Source: Campylobacterales bacterium (GTDB lineage: Bacteria > Campylobacterota > Campylobacteria > Campylobacterales > Sulfurimonadaceae). From it: 64,000 nt of DNA. The position numbers and the translations under genes were made by a program. This document shows, piece after piece, positions 25,582 to 35,268 of this stretch. Within the stretch, counting starts at the first letter, position 1, and every line of letters begins with the position of its first letter. Under the pieces are notes generated by a model. The model was not told where the DNA came from and did not search any database. It worked only from the letters and a program-made list of their open reading frames with translations. The stretch lies in assembly GCA_026390115.1 (NCBI GenBank), contig JAPLGO010000038.1, positions 62,001 through 126,000 on the forward strand, written 5' to 3'.

Positions 25582-26748
25582 TTAAATTCCATCCACTCTA
25601 AGAAGTTTTACTTTTCCAACCATAAGTTCTACAGTCATATATGCTCTTTTAAAAACGCTCTCTTGACGATACTCTAAATTGTGTTTTCTACAAATCTCTT
25701 TTACAATTGGTTGCATTTTTTGATATTGAGAAAGTGGCAGATTTGGAAAAAGGTGATGTTCTACTTGGTAGTTTAACCAGCCATGTGTAAAATCAATAAG
25801 ATCAGAACCTGTATTGTAGTTTACACTTCCCATAATCTGTCTTAGATAAAACTCACCTTGACTTTTATGAGGCTCATTAAACATGTAGATATCTTCGGCG
25901 GAGTGATTTGGCACTATCACTAAAAAAGAGTGAAGATTTGCTATGTATTCAGCTATTAAAATGATAATAAAAGCATTAAAAACAGCATTCATTCCAAGAG
26001 GGAAAAATAGAAAAGGGATGAGAATAAATTTGACAAGAGTGTACGGCATGTAGTAGTTTTTCCATAGCTCAAAACCATTTTTGCTAAAAGGACTCCAAGC
26101 ATAGTCAGATACCTCGGCTTCTTTTCTCTTTCGTCTCTCTTTATTTTCTAAAATTCTCAGTGTGTTTGGGGCATAGTAAGTAAATTTCCAGGTTCCTGCA
26201 AATGCGTAGATAAAGATATATCTTAACCACATTGGCATGCTGGATTGAATCAGCCACTGGAGGTTATTTTCAACATTATCTGGGTCATCAACTTCGCCCA
26301 AATGGTAATGATGCATGATGTTATGTTCATACTCCCAAGCTTCAGGTTTTATCCAATCAAGCCAATGAAAATATCTGTTTATTCCTCTTGAATAGCCACC
26401 TTTTGTATATTTGAGAGGGATATTAGGAACTTTGTCATATGCTCCATGTAAAATTGGATGTGTTGTATTTGCCCATCTTGAAACATTTCCGACACCAATA
26501 AGAGTAGCTGCCAAAATTGCAATACCCCAAAAACCAAAGGATGATATTCCATATTGCGATATTTCTAAATAATTAATTAAAAGTATTAGTAAAAAGCCAA
26601 CAATCGTTGAGCCTCTTCCCCATCTCTCTAACTTGAGCAAATGTTGAAAATCTTCTTCAGTTGGTGAACCGATGGTTTCTTTTATTTTTTCTATATCTAT
26701 TTGAAGTTGTTCTTTATCAATATCTTCATATTTAGCATATTTTTGCAT
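25582..26748 (-). CDS. Membrane fatty acid desaturase
   Basis: A 388-residue protein starting at ATG 26748 (AAAGGA upstream). The three histidine boxes of the di-iron desaturase family are visible: HPILHGAYDK, HNIMHHYHLGEVDDPD and QVEHHLFPNLP. There are two pairs of membrane helices (about 55-95 and 235-285). QVEHH in the third box is typical of front-end and related desaturases and of DesA-type enzymes that introduce double bases into acyl lipids using O2. The substrate is not predictable. It is a single gene. Confidence 0.85.
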   Translation of the reverse strand: MQKYAKYEDIDKEQLQIDIEKIKETIGSPTEEDFQHLLKLERWGRGSTIVGFLLILLINYLEISQYGISSFGFWGIAILAATLIGVGNVSRWANTTHPILHGAYDKVPNIPLKYTKGGYSRGINRYFHWLDWIKPEAWEYEHNIMHHYHLGEVDDPDNVENNLQWLIQSSMPMWLRYIFIYAFAGTWKFTYYAPNTLRILENKERRKRKEAEVSDYAWSPFSKNGFELWKNYYMPYTLVKFILIPFLFFPLGMNAVFNAFIIILIAEYIANLHSFLVIVPNHSAEDIYMFNEPHKSQGEFYLRQIMGSVNYNTGSDLIDFTHGWLNYQVEHHLFPNLPLSQYQKMQPIVKEICRKHNLEYRQESVFKRAYMTVELMVGKVKLLRVDGI

Positions 26749-26921
26749 CAAATTTTATCCTTTGTTTGAAAATCAGAGATATGAATTATATATGATTTAA
26801 CTTAAGAATTAACAAATACAGAATTGATTAAGTTTTGAAAGAGTATTTATTAATGCAATATAAATATCAATTTAGATAAAATGCCCAACTTTAAAAATAT
26901 AATAAATTGCTGGAGATTTGT

Positions 26922-27842
26922 ATGGATGCTGCTAAATATATTTGGATGAATGGCGAGTTTAAGGGATGGTTCGATGCCCAAACACATGTTTTGTCACACA
27001 CGCTTCATTATGGAAATGGCGTAATTGAAGGAACTAAGGCTTATAAAACTGCGAAAGGGTATGCTATTTTTCGCCTCAATGATCATACCGTGAGACTTAA
27101 AGAGTCTGCAAAAATGACTCTCATGGATATTCCATACAGCATTGAAGAGCTAAATACTGCTCAAATTGAACTCATCAGAAAAAATGAGTTTCAAGGAGAT
27201 AATGTATATCTTCGTCCTCTGGCATTTTTAGGCTATGGAGTTATGGGTGTTTATCATAAAGGTGCTCCTGTTGAAACTGTTGTAGCCGCATGGGAGTGGG
27301 GTGCTTATCTCGGTGAAGAGGGTATGAAAAAAGGTATAAAACTTAAAATAGCTTCAATGACACGCCCAGCAAATACTTCAAATATGGGTAAGGCAAAAGC
27401 AACTGCAAATTATTTAAATTCTCAAATGGCAAAATTTGAAGCGATTGACTGCGGATATGATGAAGCGCTTCTTTTAGACGACCAAGGATATGTGGCAGAA
27501 GCAAGCGGTGCAAGTTTTTTTATGGTTAAAAACGGAAAACTTATAACGCCTCCAAATGATAATTCACTCGAATCAATTACGCAAAAAACAGTTATTGAGA
27601 TGGCTGAAAATCTTGGGATAGTGGTTGAACGCCGCCGTATTACGAGAGAAGAGGTTTACATCGCAGATGAAGCATTTTTAACAGGAACTGCAGCTGAAAT
27701 TACACCTGTTCGTATCGTGGATGCAAGAGAAATCGGTTGTGGTTCTCGTGGTGCAATGACAGAAAAATTGCAAACACTTTACTTTGATATAGTGTTTGGA
27801 CGCAATAAAGAGTATGAACATTACCTCACTTATGTCAACTAG
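26922..27842 (+). CDS. ilvE: Branched-chain amino acid aminotransferase
   Basis: The start is ATG 26922, with GGAG 8 bases before it; the in-frame TTG at 26907 is unlikely. The 306-residue fold-type IV PLP enzyme transfers amino groups between glutamate and the keto acids of Leu, Ile and Val. Motifs are SHTLHYGNGVIEGTKAY, RPLAFLGYG, the PLP lysine in KATANYLNSQ, GYDEALLLD and GTAAEITPV. Placed just upstream of the SPFH gene, 39 bases apart. Confidence 0.92.
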   Translation: MDAAKYIWMNGEFKGWFDAQTHVLSHTLHYGNGVIEGTKAYKTAKGYAIFRLNDHTVRLKESAKMTLMDIPYSIEELNTAQIELIRKNEFQGDNVYLRPLAFLGYGVMGVYHKGAPVETVVAAWEWGAYLGEEGMKKGIKLKIASMTRPANTSNMGKAKATANYLNSQMAKFEAIDCGYDEALLLDDQGYVAEASGASFFMVKNGKLITPPNDNSLESITQKTVIEMAENLGIVVERRRITREEVYIADEAFLTGTAAEITPVRIVDAREIGCGSRGAMTEKLQTLYFDIVFGRNKEYEHYLTYVN

Positions 27843-27881
27843 AGTTCGTAACAAAAAATAGCATAGAAACAAAGGAAAATT

Positions 27882-28982
27882 ATGGCGTCGGACATGAATG
27901 ATTATTTTAACAAGAAGAAAAGTGAAGAAACTGGATCTGAAAAAAAATCTAGCGGCGGTTCTAGCGGTGGTGGCGGAGGTGTCCCACAAATGCCAAAAAT
28001 AGATTTAAATCTTGGTGGAGCGAAAGCCGGCATAGTTTATTTTGTTATTGCATTAATGGTGCTTCTTGCTTTATCTAAACCTTTTACAATCATTGAAGAG
28101 GGAGAGAGAGGAATTTTAAGTACAAATGGTAAATATCAAGATCAAGCACTTCTTCCGGGGCTTCATTTTATTATGCCGGTTATTCAAAAAGTGTATGTTG
28201 TAGATACAAAAGTGCGCATTATCAACTATGCAGCTCAAACGGAGCTTGGCACGAGCACAGCGGCAGGCATAGCTGTAAAACCGGCAATTACTGTTCTTGA
28301 TAAAAGAGGTCTTCCTGTTTCAATTGAACTTACAGTTCAGTACAGACTTAACTCTCAGTTTGCAGCACAAACTATTTCAAACTGGGGCTTTAGCTGGGAA
28401 GATAAAATCATCAATCCTGTTGTGAGAGACGTTGTTCGTAATGTTGTCGGCAAGTACGATGCAGAGTCTCTTCCTCAACAGCGAAATACAATTGCAGTCG
28501 CTATTGAAGCGGGAGTGAGAGATAGCGTTGCTGGGCTTGCAAATACACCTGCAGAGCTTCAATCAGTGCAACTACGAGAGATACTGTTGCCTCAAAAAGT
28601 GAAAGAGCAGATTGAAAGCGTTCAAATAGCAAAACAACAGGTTCAAAAAGCAGAACAGGAAGTTGAAAAAGCAAAACAAGAAGCATTTCAAAGAGCTGCA
28701 GAAGCTGAAGGTATGGCTCAAAAAGCTAGAATTGAAGCACAGGGTATTGCAGATGCAGTTACGATTGAAGCGGATGCAAAATCAAAAGCGAATTACTTGA
28801 TTGCAAAATCACTTACATCCGAGTTGCTACAGCTTGAGCAGATGAAGGTACAGGGACAGTTTAACGATGCTCTTAGAGAAAACAAAGATGCTAAAATTTT
28901 TCTGACTCCTGGTGGTTCAACACCAAATATTTGGGTTGACATGAAAGATGCTAAACAAAGAACTTCTATAGACCATAAGTAA
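27882..28982 (+). CDS. SPFH/prohibitin-like membrane protein
   Basis: A 366-residue band-7 protein. A Gly/Ser-rich cytoplasmic head (about 15-35) precedes one membrane helix (residues 50-67, AGIVYFVIALMVLLALS). The SPFH domain follows (about 70-240, EEGERGILSTNGKY, LPGLHFIMPVIQKV). A long Ala/Glu/Lys/Gln coiled coil ends the protein (about 245-310). Family members form rings that scaffold membrane proteases such as FtsH. ATG at 27894 is a possible alternative start. hisIE follows after 5 bases. Confidence 0.85.
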   Translation: MASDMNDYFNKKKSEETGSEKKSSGGSSGGGGGVPQMPKIDLNLGGAKAGIVYFVIALMVLLALSKPFTIIEEGERGILSTNGKYQDQALLPGLHFIMPVIQKVYVVDTKVRIINYAAQTELGTSTAAGIAVKPAITVLDKRGLPVSIELTVQYRLNSQFAAQTISNWGFSWEDKIINPVVRDVVRNVVGKYDAESLPQQRNTIAVAIEAGVRDSVAGLANTPAELQSVQLREILLPQKVKEQIESVQIAKQQVQKAEQEVEKAKQEAFQRAAEAEGMAQKARIEAQGIADAVTIEADAKSKANYLIAKSLTSELLQLEQMKVQGQFNDALRENKDAKIFLTPGGSTPNIWVDMKDAKQRTSIDHK

Positions 28983-28987
28983 AAAAC

Positions 28988-29668
28988 ATGCAAAAAATAA
29001 TAGATAAAATAGACTGGCAAAAGTGTGAGCTTTTACCGGTAATAGTTCAAGATATTCAAACCAATGAAGTTCTTATGATGGCTTACATGGATAAAGAAGC
29101 TCTTGAACTCTCTCTCTCAACAAAAATAGCACACTACTTTTCCCGCTCAAAACAGCGCATCTGGAAGAAGGGTGAGAGTAGCGGGCACACACAAGAAATT
29201 CTCTCTTTTCACATCGATTGCGACAATGATACACTTCTTATTAAAGTAACGCAAAATGGCGTTGCTTGTCACACAGGTAGGCACTCATGCTTTTTTACAG
29301 AACTTGAGAGCGGCGAAATAAACTCTGAAGCTCTGATAAATTCTGAAGCCATGTACGGAGTAATAGACACACTCTATCATACGATTCAAGAGAGAAAAAA
29401 TGCCGACCCTGACTCTTCATGGACAGCAAAACTCTTTGCAAAAGGTGACAATACAATTTTGAAAAAAGTTGTAGAAGAAGCCGGAGAGTTTACATTCGCT
29501 TTCAAAGATAATGATGAGAAAGAGATGATTTATGAGGCAGCAGATTTAACCTATCACATGCTTGTAGCACTCGCGAGTAAAAATATATCACCTGACAGAG
29601 TTAAACAAGAGCTTTCACGAAGGTTTAACATGAGCGGTATAGCGGAAAAGGATGCCAGAAAATCATGA
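28988..29668 (+). CDS. hisIE: Bifunctional phosphoribosyl-AMP cyclohydrolase / phosphoribosyl-ATP pyrophosphatase
   Basis: A 226-residue fusion catalysing the second and third steps of histidine synthesis. The HisI part (1-~115) shows SRSKQRIWKKGESSGH, the metal-binding HIDCDNDTLLIKV and CHTGRHSCF. The HisE part (~125-226) shows AKLFAKGDNTILKKVVEEAGE and YEAADLTYHMLVAL. Length fits the usual fusion. The stop overlaps the next start (ATGA). Confidence 0.93.
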   Translation: MQKIIDKIDWQKCELLPVIVQDIQTNEVLMMAYMDKEALELSLSTKIAHYFSRSKQRIWKKGESSGHTQEILSFHIDCDNDTLLIKVTQNGVACHTGRHSCFFTELESGEINSEALINSEAMYGVIDTLYHTIQERKNADPDSSWTAKLFAKGDNTILKKVVEEAGEFTFAFKDNDEKEMIYEAADLTYHMLVALASKNISPDRVKQELSRRFNMSGIAEKDARKS

Positions 29669-30189
29669 TGAAAGAGAAAATTGTTGCTTTTATACATGAG
29701 TTGATTATTTATGATTATATTCTTTTTGGTAGCTCTTTTATACTTTTTATACTTTTTATTACTCTTGCAATTGTTGTGCGAAAAAGAGTCGGCTTCTCTC
29801 TATTTTTAGTATTATTTTCTTTTATCCTGTTATTGGCATTGCCGAGTCTCGGATATGTGAAAATGCATGCGTACCTTTTCAAAAACAATATCCAAGTGAT
29901 ATCTGAAAAAAAACTTGTTTTTACTGAGGCTATTGTAGTTAAAGGCACTCTTACTAATGAGTCGAAATTCGATTTTAAGACATGTCGTATTACTGCAAAA
30001 GTTTGTAAAGCTACGGGGAACGGATATAAAGATTTCATATTTACATTTAAGCCAATCATGAAGATGTCAATTCTTGAAGAAGACCTGAAAATTGGAGAGA
30101 CAAGAGAGTTTAAAATAATTGTTGAACCTTTTACGTATGCTAATGACTATAATGTTTCTGTCATGGCTGACTGTAATGCCTTCCATTAA
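29665..30189 (+). CDS. DUF2393-type membrane protein
   Basis: A 174-residue protein with two N-terminal membrane helices (about 20-42 and 45-67) and a periplasmic beta-rich domain of about 100 residues (VVKGTLTNESKFDFKTCRI, REFKIIVEPF). It matches the pattern of DUF2393, found mainly in Campylobacterota, which also resembles FxLYD-type domains. It overlaps hisIE by 4 bases. Function unknown. Confidence 0.65.
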   Translation: MMKEKIVAFIHELIIYDYILFGSSFILFILFITLAIVVRKRVGFSLFLVLFSFILLLALPSLGYVKMHAYLFKNNIQVISEKKLVFTEAIVVKGTLTNESKFDFKTCRITAKVCKATGNGYKDFIFTFKPIMKMSILEEDLKIGETREFKIIVEPFTYANDYNVSVMADCNAFH

Positions 30190-30301
30190 TCTTACCAACA
30201 TTCCGATTATACTTTTCTCAGAAAATCATTTAAAATAAACAATTAATTTTGAACTAGAACTTCGCTTGATAAATGTATTCTCAGGCAACGAGTTAAGAAA
30301 T

Positions 30302-30721
30302 TTACTCGGCACTCTTTAGTTTGTCATACAACTCTATACAGGCTTCAACATCTTTTCTGTTTGGAACTCTTCTAATTGAAAGGTATATTGCTTCGCCTTT
30401 GGCGTTTATCTTTCTAAGAGCTGTGGCATGCACCCAGTAGTACCCGCCATCTTTTCGCTGATTTTTTACTATGCCTATCCAAAATCCCTTTGATTGTAAA
30501 TCATCCCATAGCCCTTTAAAAGCAATTTTAGGCATATCACTATGTCTGACGATGTTGTGAGGCTCTCCTATAAGCTCTTCAATTTTATAGCCGGCCATCT
30601 CGCAAAAAAGATCATTCGCATAAGTGATAAGACCTTTAGAGTCTGTTTCACTCAATATATATTTGTCTGCAGGAAAAAACCACTCCGCTGTTTTTGCGTC
30701 TTTATATATTTCAGATGACAT
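30302..30721 (-). CDS. Single PAS-domain protein (CetB/Aer-like)
   Basis: The start is ATG 30721 (AAGGAG 5 bases upstream). The 139-residue protein is one PAS domain: YILSETDSKGLITYANDLF, GYKIEELIGEPHNIVRHSDMP, FWIGIVKNQRKDGGYYWVHA and RRVPNRKDVE. The pattern is that of the FAD-binding PAS of Aer and the Campylobacter CetB proteins, which sense redox state for energy taxis. It lacks a signalling domain and would need a CetA-like partner not found here. The upstream aroC is 9 bases away. Confidence 0.78.
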   Translation of the reverse strand: MSSEIYKDAKTAEWFFPADKYILSETDSKGLITYANDLFCEMAGYKIEELIGEPHNIVRHSDMPKIAFKGLWDDLQSKGFWIGIVKNQRKDGGYYWVHATALRKINAKGEAIYLSIRRVPNRKDVEACIELYDKLKSAE

Positions 30722-30730
30722 CACTACTCC

Positions 30731-31804
30731 TTAATTATAATATTTGCTAACGCCATTCATGTTTGAACCCATGTTTAAAAGTAGCATGTCTGCTATAACC
30801 AAAGCGGACATAGCTTCGCAAACGATAGTTCCTCGAATTGCTACACATGGGTCATGTCTGCCTTTTAATGAAAAATCAACCTCTTCATTCGCGCATGTGA
30901 CAGTTTTTTGCTCTTTAAAAATGGACGGGGTCGGCTTAAAATATATGTTTATTATTATATCATCGCCATTACTTATTCCGCCTAAAATTCCGCCGGAATG
31001 ATTAGTTACAAATCCATTGACTCTTATCTCATCATTATTCTCTGAGCCATACATGGAAGCACTTAAAATGCCATCGCCGATTTCAACAGCTTTCACTGCA
31101 TTTATGCCCATCATGGCATCCGCTAATACAGCGTCAAGTTTGTAGTAAAGCGGCTGACCCAGACCAACAGGAGCACCTTTTATGAGAACTCTTGAAACGC
31201 CGCCCACTGAGTCGTGAGAGTTTTTAGCAGTCAAAATCGCCTCTTTTTGAGCTTCTTGTTTATCTGCATCAAGAGCATATATTATGCTGCTCTTAGCATG
31301 GGAGTAGTCGAATTGTTCAGATTTTATTCCATGCACTTCGCTGATTCCGCTAAAAATTTCAATGTTCAGAGTTTTTAGCATGAGCTTTGCAATTGCTCCT
31401 GCTGCAACTCTGGCGGCAGTTTCTCTTGCAGATGAGCGACCTCCACCGCGATAATCTCTTATTCCGTACTTGTGAAAATAGGTAAAATCTGCATGCCCAG
31501 GACGAAAAATATCTTTTATGTTTGAATAATCTTTTGATTTTTGATTTGTATTGTAAATTATCATAGCTATCGGTGTACCAGTGCTTTGACCCTCAAAAAC
31601 ACCGCTGAGTATCTCTACGACATCCTCCTCTTTTCTGGTAGTTTCAAACTCACTTTTACCGGGTTTTCTACGGTCTAATTCGCTTTGTATGTACGCTTCA
31701 TCTATAAAAAGTCCAGCTGGAACTCCATCTACAATGCAGCCAATTGCTTTGCCATGAGATTCTCCAAAAGTACTGAATCTTAACTTTTGTCCAAAACTAT
31801 TCAC
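30731..31804 (-). CDS. aroC: Chorismate synthase
   Basis: A 357-residue enzyme that makes chorismate from EPSP with reduced FMN. Signatures are FSTFGESHGKAIGCIVDG at the N-terminus, DYRGGGRSSARETAARVA, and GRHDPCVAIRG near the C-terminus. It starts with GTG at 31804, whose first base is the last base of the rnc stop (TAGTG), so the two genes are translationally coupled. Confidence 0.95.
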   Translation of the reverse strand: MNSFGQKLRFSTFGESHGKAIGCIVDGVPAGLFIDEAYIQSELDRRKPGKSEFETTRKEEDVVEILSGVFEGQSTGTPIAMIIYNTNQKSKDYSNIKDIFRPGHADFTYFHKYGIRDYRGGGRSSARETAARVAAGAIAKLMLKTLNIEIFSGISEVHGIKSEQFDYSHAKSSIIYALDADKQEAQKEAILTAKNSHDSVGGVSRVLIKGAPVGLGQPLYYKLDAVLADAMMGINAVKAVEIGDGILSASMYGSENNDEIRVNGFVTNHSGGILGGISNGDDIIINIYFKPTPSIFKEQKTVTCANEEVDFSLKGRHDPCVAIRGTIVCEAMSALVIADMLLLNMGSNMNGVSKYYN

Positions 31805-32484
31805 TATTTTTCCTTCTTAAGCATCTCAAGAGCCATTTGCGCTGCTTCTTGCTGTGCTATTTTTTTACTCTTTCCGCTCGCTCTTGCATACTCTTTACCT
31901 TCAATCACAACTGCCAGTTCAAACTCTTTTTTATGATCCGGTCCGCGGCTTGCAATAACATTATATTCTGGCGTTATGCCGAATCTTGCCTGTGTAAGCT
32001 CCTGAAGCGTTGTTTTGTAGTCTCTAAATAAAGAGTCCAGAGAAATGTCATCATAATTTTTTTCCAATAAATCAATTGCTATTTTGTTTACAGCTTCAAG
32101 ACCAGATTCAAGATAAATAGCTCCCATTATCGCTTCAAAAGCATTTGACAAAAGTGATGCTTTATCCCTTCCTCCATTGTTCTCTTCGGCATTAGAGAGA
32201 AAAATGTATTCACCCAGATTTATTGACCTAGCCAGTTTGTCAAAGCCTGCCTCATTTACAATAGAGGCTCTTATTTTTGAGAGCTTTCCTTCATCTGATT
32301 TTGAAAACTTTTTAAAAAGATACTCTCCGACAATAAGGTCTAAAACCGCATCGCCTAAGAATTCTAATCGCTCATTATCGTAGGGCTGTTTGAAACTTTT
32401 ATGTGTTAGCGCTTCGATAATGAGCTTTTTATCTTTAAAACTATAATTTAGAATCTCTTCTAAAACTTCTATATTACTATCCAT
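31804..32484 (-). CDS. rnc: Ribonuclease III
   Basis: The start is ATG 32484 (GAGG upstream); this start overlaps the end of rnhA by 8 bases, and the longer frame would lie inside rnhA. The 226-residue enzyme cleaves double-stranded RNA in rRNA maturation. The RNase III signature [14 protein letters not shown] contains the metal-binding Glu/Asp residues, and [13 protein letters not shown] completes the site. The C-terminal dsRNA-binding domain is about 155-226 ([24 protein letters not shown]). Confidence 0.93.
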   Translation of the reverse strand: MDSNIEVLEEILNYSFKDKKLIIEALTHKSFKQPYDNERLEFLGDAVLDLIVGEYLFKKFSKSDEGKLSKIRASIVNEAGFDKLARSINLGEYIFLSNAEENNGGRDKASLLSNAFEAIMGAIYLESGLEAVNKIAIDLLEKNYDDISLDSLFRDYKTTLQELTQARFGITPEYNVIASRGPDHKKEFELAVVIEGKEYARASGKSKKIAQQEAAQMALEMLKKEK

Positions 32485-32920
32485 TTTTTCCTCTTTTTTC
32501 CTCTTTAATTTTTTCTGCCGCATCACGTGCGAGTTTGTCGCATCGTTCATTCTCTACATGTCCGTTATGCCCTCTCACCCAGATACCGTTTACTTTGTGC
32601 GTAACTGAAACCTCTATGTATAATTTCCATAAATCAGGGTTTTTAACTTTTGCAAAATCTCTTTTTATCCACGCGCTAAGCCACTCATTTATTCCCTTGA
32701 TCACATAAGAAGAGTCAGAGATAATATCTACAATGCAGGGCTCTTTTAAAGCTTTTAATCCCTCAATTACCCCCAACAACTCCATTCTGTTGTTCGTTGT
32801 GTGCGCTTCAGAGCCTACAATTATTTTCTCATTTGCACCGAATTTTAAAATTGTTCCGAATCCACCTGGACCTGGGTTTCCTAGTGCACTTCCGTCACTG
32901 AAAAGAGTTATTTTCTTCAC
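32477..32920 (-). CDS. rnhA: Ribonuclease HI
   Basis: A 147-residue RNase HI that removes RNA from RNA-DNA hybrids. The catalytic residues D9 ([14 protein letters not shown]), E47 (NNRMELLG), D69 (ISDSSYV), H118 (VRGHNGH) and D128 (RCDKLA) are all present. It starts with GTG at 32920 inside the end of the upstream TPR gene, with AGGGA 5 bases ahead, and overlaps rnc at the other end, in a tightly packed string. Confidence 0.94.
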   Translation of the reverse strand: MKKITLFSDGSALGNPGPGGFGTILKFGANEKIIVGSEAHTTNNRMELLGVIEGLKALKEPCIVDIISDSSYVIKGINEWLSAWIKRDFAKVKNPDLWKLYIEVSVTHKVNGIWVRGHNGHVENERCDKLARDAAEKIKEEKRGKNG

Positions 32921-33941
32921 TGAAATCCCTATAATAGTTTTTGCTCAAAATGAGTTCAATCTCTTGTGTATTTATGGAGTGACAACTGCTGCATCTATTA
33001 AATGCGAAAGGATAAACCTGCTTGCAGCCATTGCAAATATACTCAAAACTGAGTGTTGCACAACACTCTTTTTTTAGATTAATCAAAACATCAAACTCAA
33101 AAATGGAACTTTTTGTTGCAAAATCGACATCCCCTCTGGCGGTGTACAACTCGCTTAAATAGCCATTTTGACGAATTATATCCAAATCTAAATCTTGTTT
33201 CTTAAGTCTCCATAGCACATCGCTTATCAGGTGGGCATTTGCACTATTGAAATTTTCCCATGCAAGCTTAGGATTTACTCTAAAAAGATAGTCATAAACC
33301 AGATAGGTAAGCTGGTATGAATGTTTATAAATATCAAGAAGGTTATCTGCTTTATATCGGATTGTTGTATTTGCATCATTTATTATTGCCAACGATTTCA
33401 GATATGCACTGTCGCTGAGAATATCTTTTTTTAGCTCATCCAGAGAGTCTAAAACCTCTAATGCCGATTTATAATCCTTCATGTACTCATAGACTAAAAG
33501 CAGATAGGTGAGAGCCTGTGGTGTTCGCGGACTATTTTTTAAGATTTCTAAAAAAATATTTTTGGCTCTTTCTAAAAATCCTGCTCTGAAATAGGTTCGT
33601 CCAAGCAAGAACATTGTCTCTTTGGAATTCGTTTTATCTCCAATTTTTAACATCTCGTTATAAATATCTATGCTCTTCTCATAATCTCCATTCTTGGAGT
33701 ACGAGTGGGCTAGAAGAAGCCAAGATTTTTCTGGCAGTTCACCCTTTGTTATCAGCCCTTTTAACTCTTGCTGTGAGGGAAGAGAGCGAAACTGTTTTAA
33801 GAAGGTATCAAGATGTCTATAATCCTCTTTTCGCTTGTATCTTCCCCACCAGTAGGAGAAAAATGTGACTACAAAAATGAGAGCAAAAAAAATGATAATT
33901 GAAAAGAGCGGATCACGAAATTCTATAAAAAAAGTATTCAA
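32895..33941 (-). CDS. TPR protein with C-terminal zinc ribbon (LapB/YciM-like)
   Basis: A 348-residue protein with an N-terminal membrane anchor (about 13-31), TPR-like helical pairs through about 65-280 (SWLLLAHSYSKNGDYEKSIDIY, MFLLGRTYFRAGFLERA), and a C-terminal rubredoxin-like ribbon with C-x2-C pairs (CNGCKQVYPF, RCSSCHS). This order is that of LapB, which controls lipopolysaccharide synthesis through LpxC proteolysis in enterobacteria. That role is unproven here. The start is TTG at 33941; no better start exists. Overlaps rnhA by 26 bases. Confidence 0.72.
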   Translation of the reverse strand: MNTFFIEFRDPLFSIIIFFALIFVVTFFSYWWGRYKRKEDYRHLDTFLKQFRSLPSQQELKGLITKGELPEKSWLLLAHSYSKNGDYEKSIDIYNEMLKIGDKTNSKETMFLLGRTYFRAGFLERAKNIFLEILKNSPRTPQALTYLLLVYEYMKDYKSALEVLDSLDELKKDILSDSAYLKSLAIINDANTTIRYKADNLLDIYKHSYQLTYLVYDYLFRVNPKLAWENFNSANAHLISDVLWRLKKQDLDLDIIRQNGYLSELYTARGDVDFATKSSIFEFDVLINLKKECCATLSFEYICNGCKQVYPFAFNRCSSCHSINTQEIELILSKNYYRDFSEENNSFQ

Positions 33942-33945
33942 AATG

Positions 33946-34413
33946 TTACTCGTAAACGACTATTCCGTAGTCGTTTTTTAGATTATAAAATGTTGAGTTT
34001 GCCGTTATCTCTAAATCTTTTATCTTGCCAAGTTGAATTATGGAGTTTTTTCCGACTCTTATGCCGTTTTCTATAAAAAATTTTTTAATATTTACGAACT
34101 TCACATCCTCTACAAATTTATACTCAAACTCTTTATAAAGTCTCATCTTCTCATACGAAAATACATGCTCATTCACATGAAGTCTATCTGAGGCATATTT
34201 GATTGGAAGATGCCCAGAGAGATCTGTTAGTGAGTTCTCAACAAACGCATACTTCTCAGGGAGAGTCTCTTTTTGAATAAAAATATATTTGTTGTTCAGC
34301 TTCAAATTCGGTGTATTTTTCCAATATCGGTAGACCGGATTTGAAACACCGAGCTTTGAAGAGACTTCTCTCCAGAGCCAAAATGAGTTCAATGTGTTTG
34401 GAAGGTAAGACAT
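33946..34413 (-). CDS. Hypothetical protein
   Basis: A 155-residue soluble protein that I do not recognise. The first 100 residues are rich in Lys, Tyr and Phe; the last 50 look beta-rich (VGKNSIIQLGKIKDLEIT). A strong AAAGGAG site lies 9 bases upstream. It heads the minus-strand string that continues with the TPR protein, rnhA, rnc and aroC, with a gap of 4 bases to the TPR gene. Confidence 0.55.
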   Translation of the reverse strand: MSYLPNTLNSFWLWREVSSKLGVSNPVYRYWKNTPNLKLNNKYIFIQKETLPEKYAFVENSLTDLSGHLPIKYASDRLHVNEHVFSYEKMRLYKEFEYKFVEDVKFVNIKKFFIENGIRVGKNSIIQLGKIKDLEITANSTFYNLKNDYGIVVYE

Positions 34414-34539
34414 CTATTTTGGCTCCTTTTGCGAGATTTTGACAGTAACTAATAAAGAATTGTATAATTTTTTTATTAATAGTCTTATTAAGTGTTTAAG
34501 CGGAGCTTGTCGTATCCTTAAAAATTTAAAGATATGTTG

Positions 34540-34548
34540 TGATACAAT
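34540..34548 (+). promoter_or_regulatory. Extended -10 element almost at the start codon
   Basis: TGATACAAT is an extended -10 element ending 6 bases before the ATG at 34555. Transcription would begin at or next to the A of the start codon, and no ribosome site is present, which suggests a leaderless mRNA. Confidence 0.4.
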
Positions 34549-34554
34549 CAATCC

Positions 34555-35268
34555 ATGGATTTAAACAGCATTGGTGATGAAATTGATAATTTTGATAATC
34601 TTTTTTTTGAGGAGATTGGGCTAATTCTTGAAGAAGAAGTGGAATTTATAGAGGCGAACAATTTGATTCAACCCAAAGATAACTTTATCTTTCTTCTTGA
34701 GTATTTGAATACCGTAACAAATCATTTCAAAAATTTGGACCATACAATAATGGAAGGAACATTTAAAAAATTACATGCGGATGTTAATTTTTTATATAGT
34801 ATATATCTGAAAAAAAAGAAACAGTCTTCTGATATTGAGGGAGTATTTCAAAATAAATTTTTTAAAGAATCTCCTAGCTGCACTCTCTTGTCCGCAGAGA
34901 TAGTAAAGTACGAGAATATGCCAAACATCTCTATCCAAGACAAAGAAGAGTACGAAAGGTTAGTTAAAATGTACAAAAACCTTCAATCTGTTTATTTTGA
35001 AAATTTCAAAACAATTTTTACTGAAGATAGAAAATATTTTTTGAGCTCTCTGCAAAGAGTAATAAATACTAAAACATATTATCTGGATAAATTTCTTTGG
35101 ATTGAAGCTGCCAACTCTAAAATTATAATGAGCAAGCTAAGTGATGTAAAAATAGCGCTCAATAGTCATATAGACTCAAAAAGTTATATCAAGCATAGAT
35201 TGCAAAATATGATGCTGGACTCAAAAGATTATCCTTATCTACAAAAATGTTTAAAGGTTTACAAGTGA
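34555..35268 (+). CDS. Hypothetical helical protein paired with a cNMP-domain protein
   Basis: A 237-residue protein that I do not recognise. It is wholly helical by composition, acidic at the N-terminus (NFDNLFFEEIGLILEEEVEF), and has no signal peptide or membrane segment. No ribosome site precedes the ATG and a -10 element ends 6 bases before it. The downstream cyclic-nucleotide-binding-domain gene overlaps its stop, so the two are translated together and may act as a pair. Confidence 0.6.
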   Translation: MDLNSIGDEIDNFDNLFFEEIGLILEEEVEFIEANNLIQPKDNFIFLLEYLNTVTNHFKNLDHTIMEGTFKKLHADVNFLYSIYLKKKKQSSDIEGVFQNKFFKESPSCTLLSAEIVKYENMPNISIQDKEEYERLVKMYKNLQSVYFENFKTIFTEDRKYFLSSLQRVINTKTYYLDKFLWIEAANSKIIMSKLSDVKIALNSHIDSKSYIKHRLQNMMLDSKDYPYLQKCLKVYK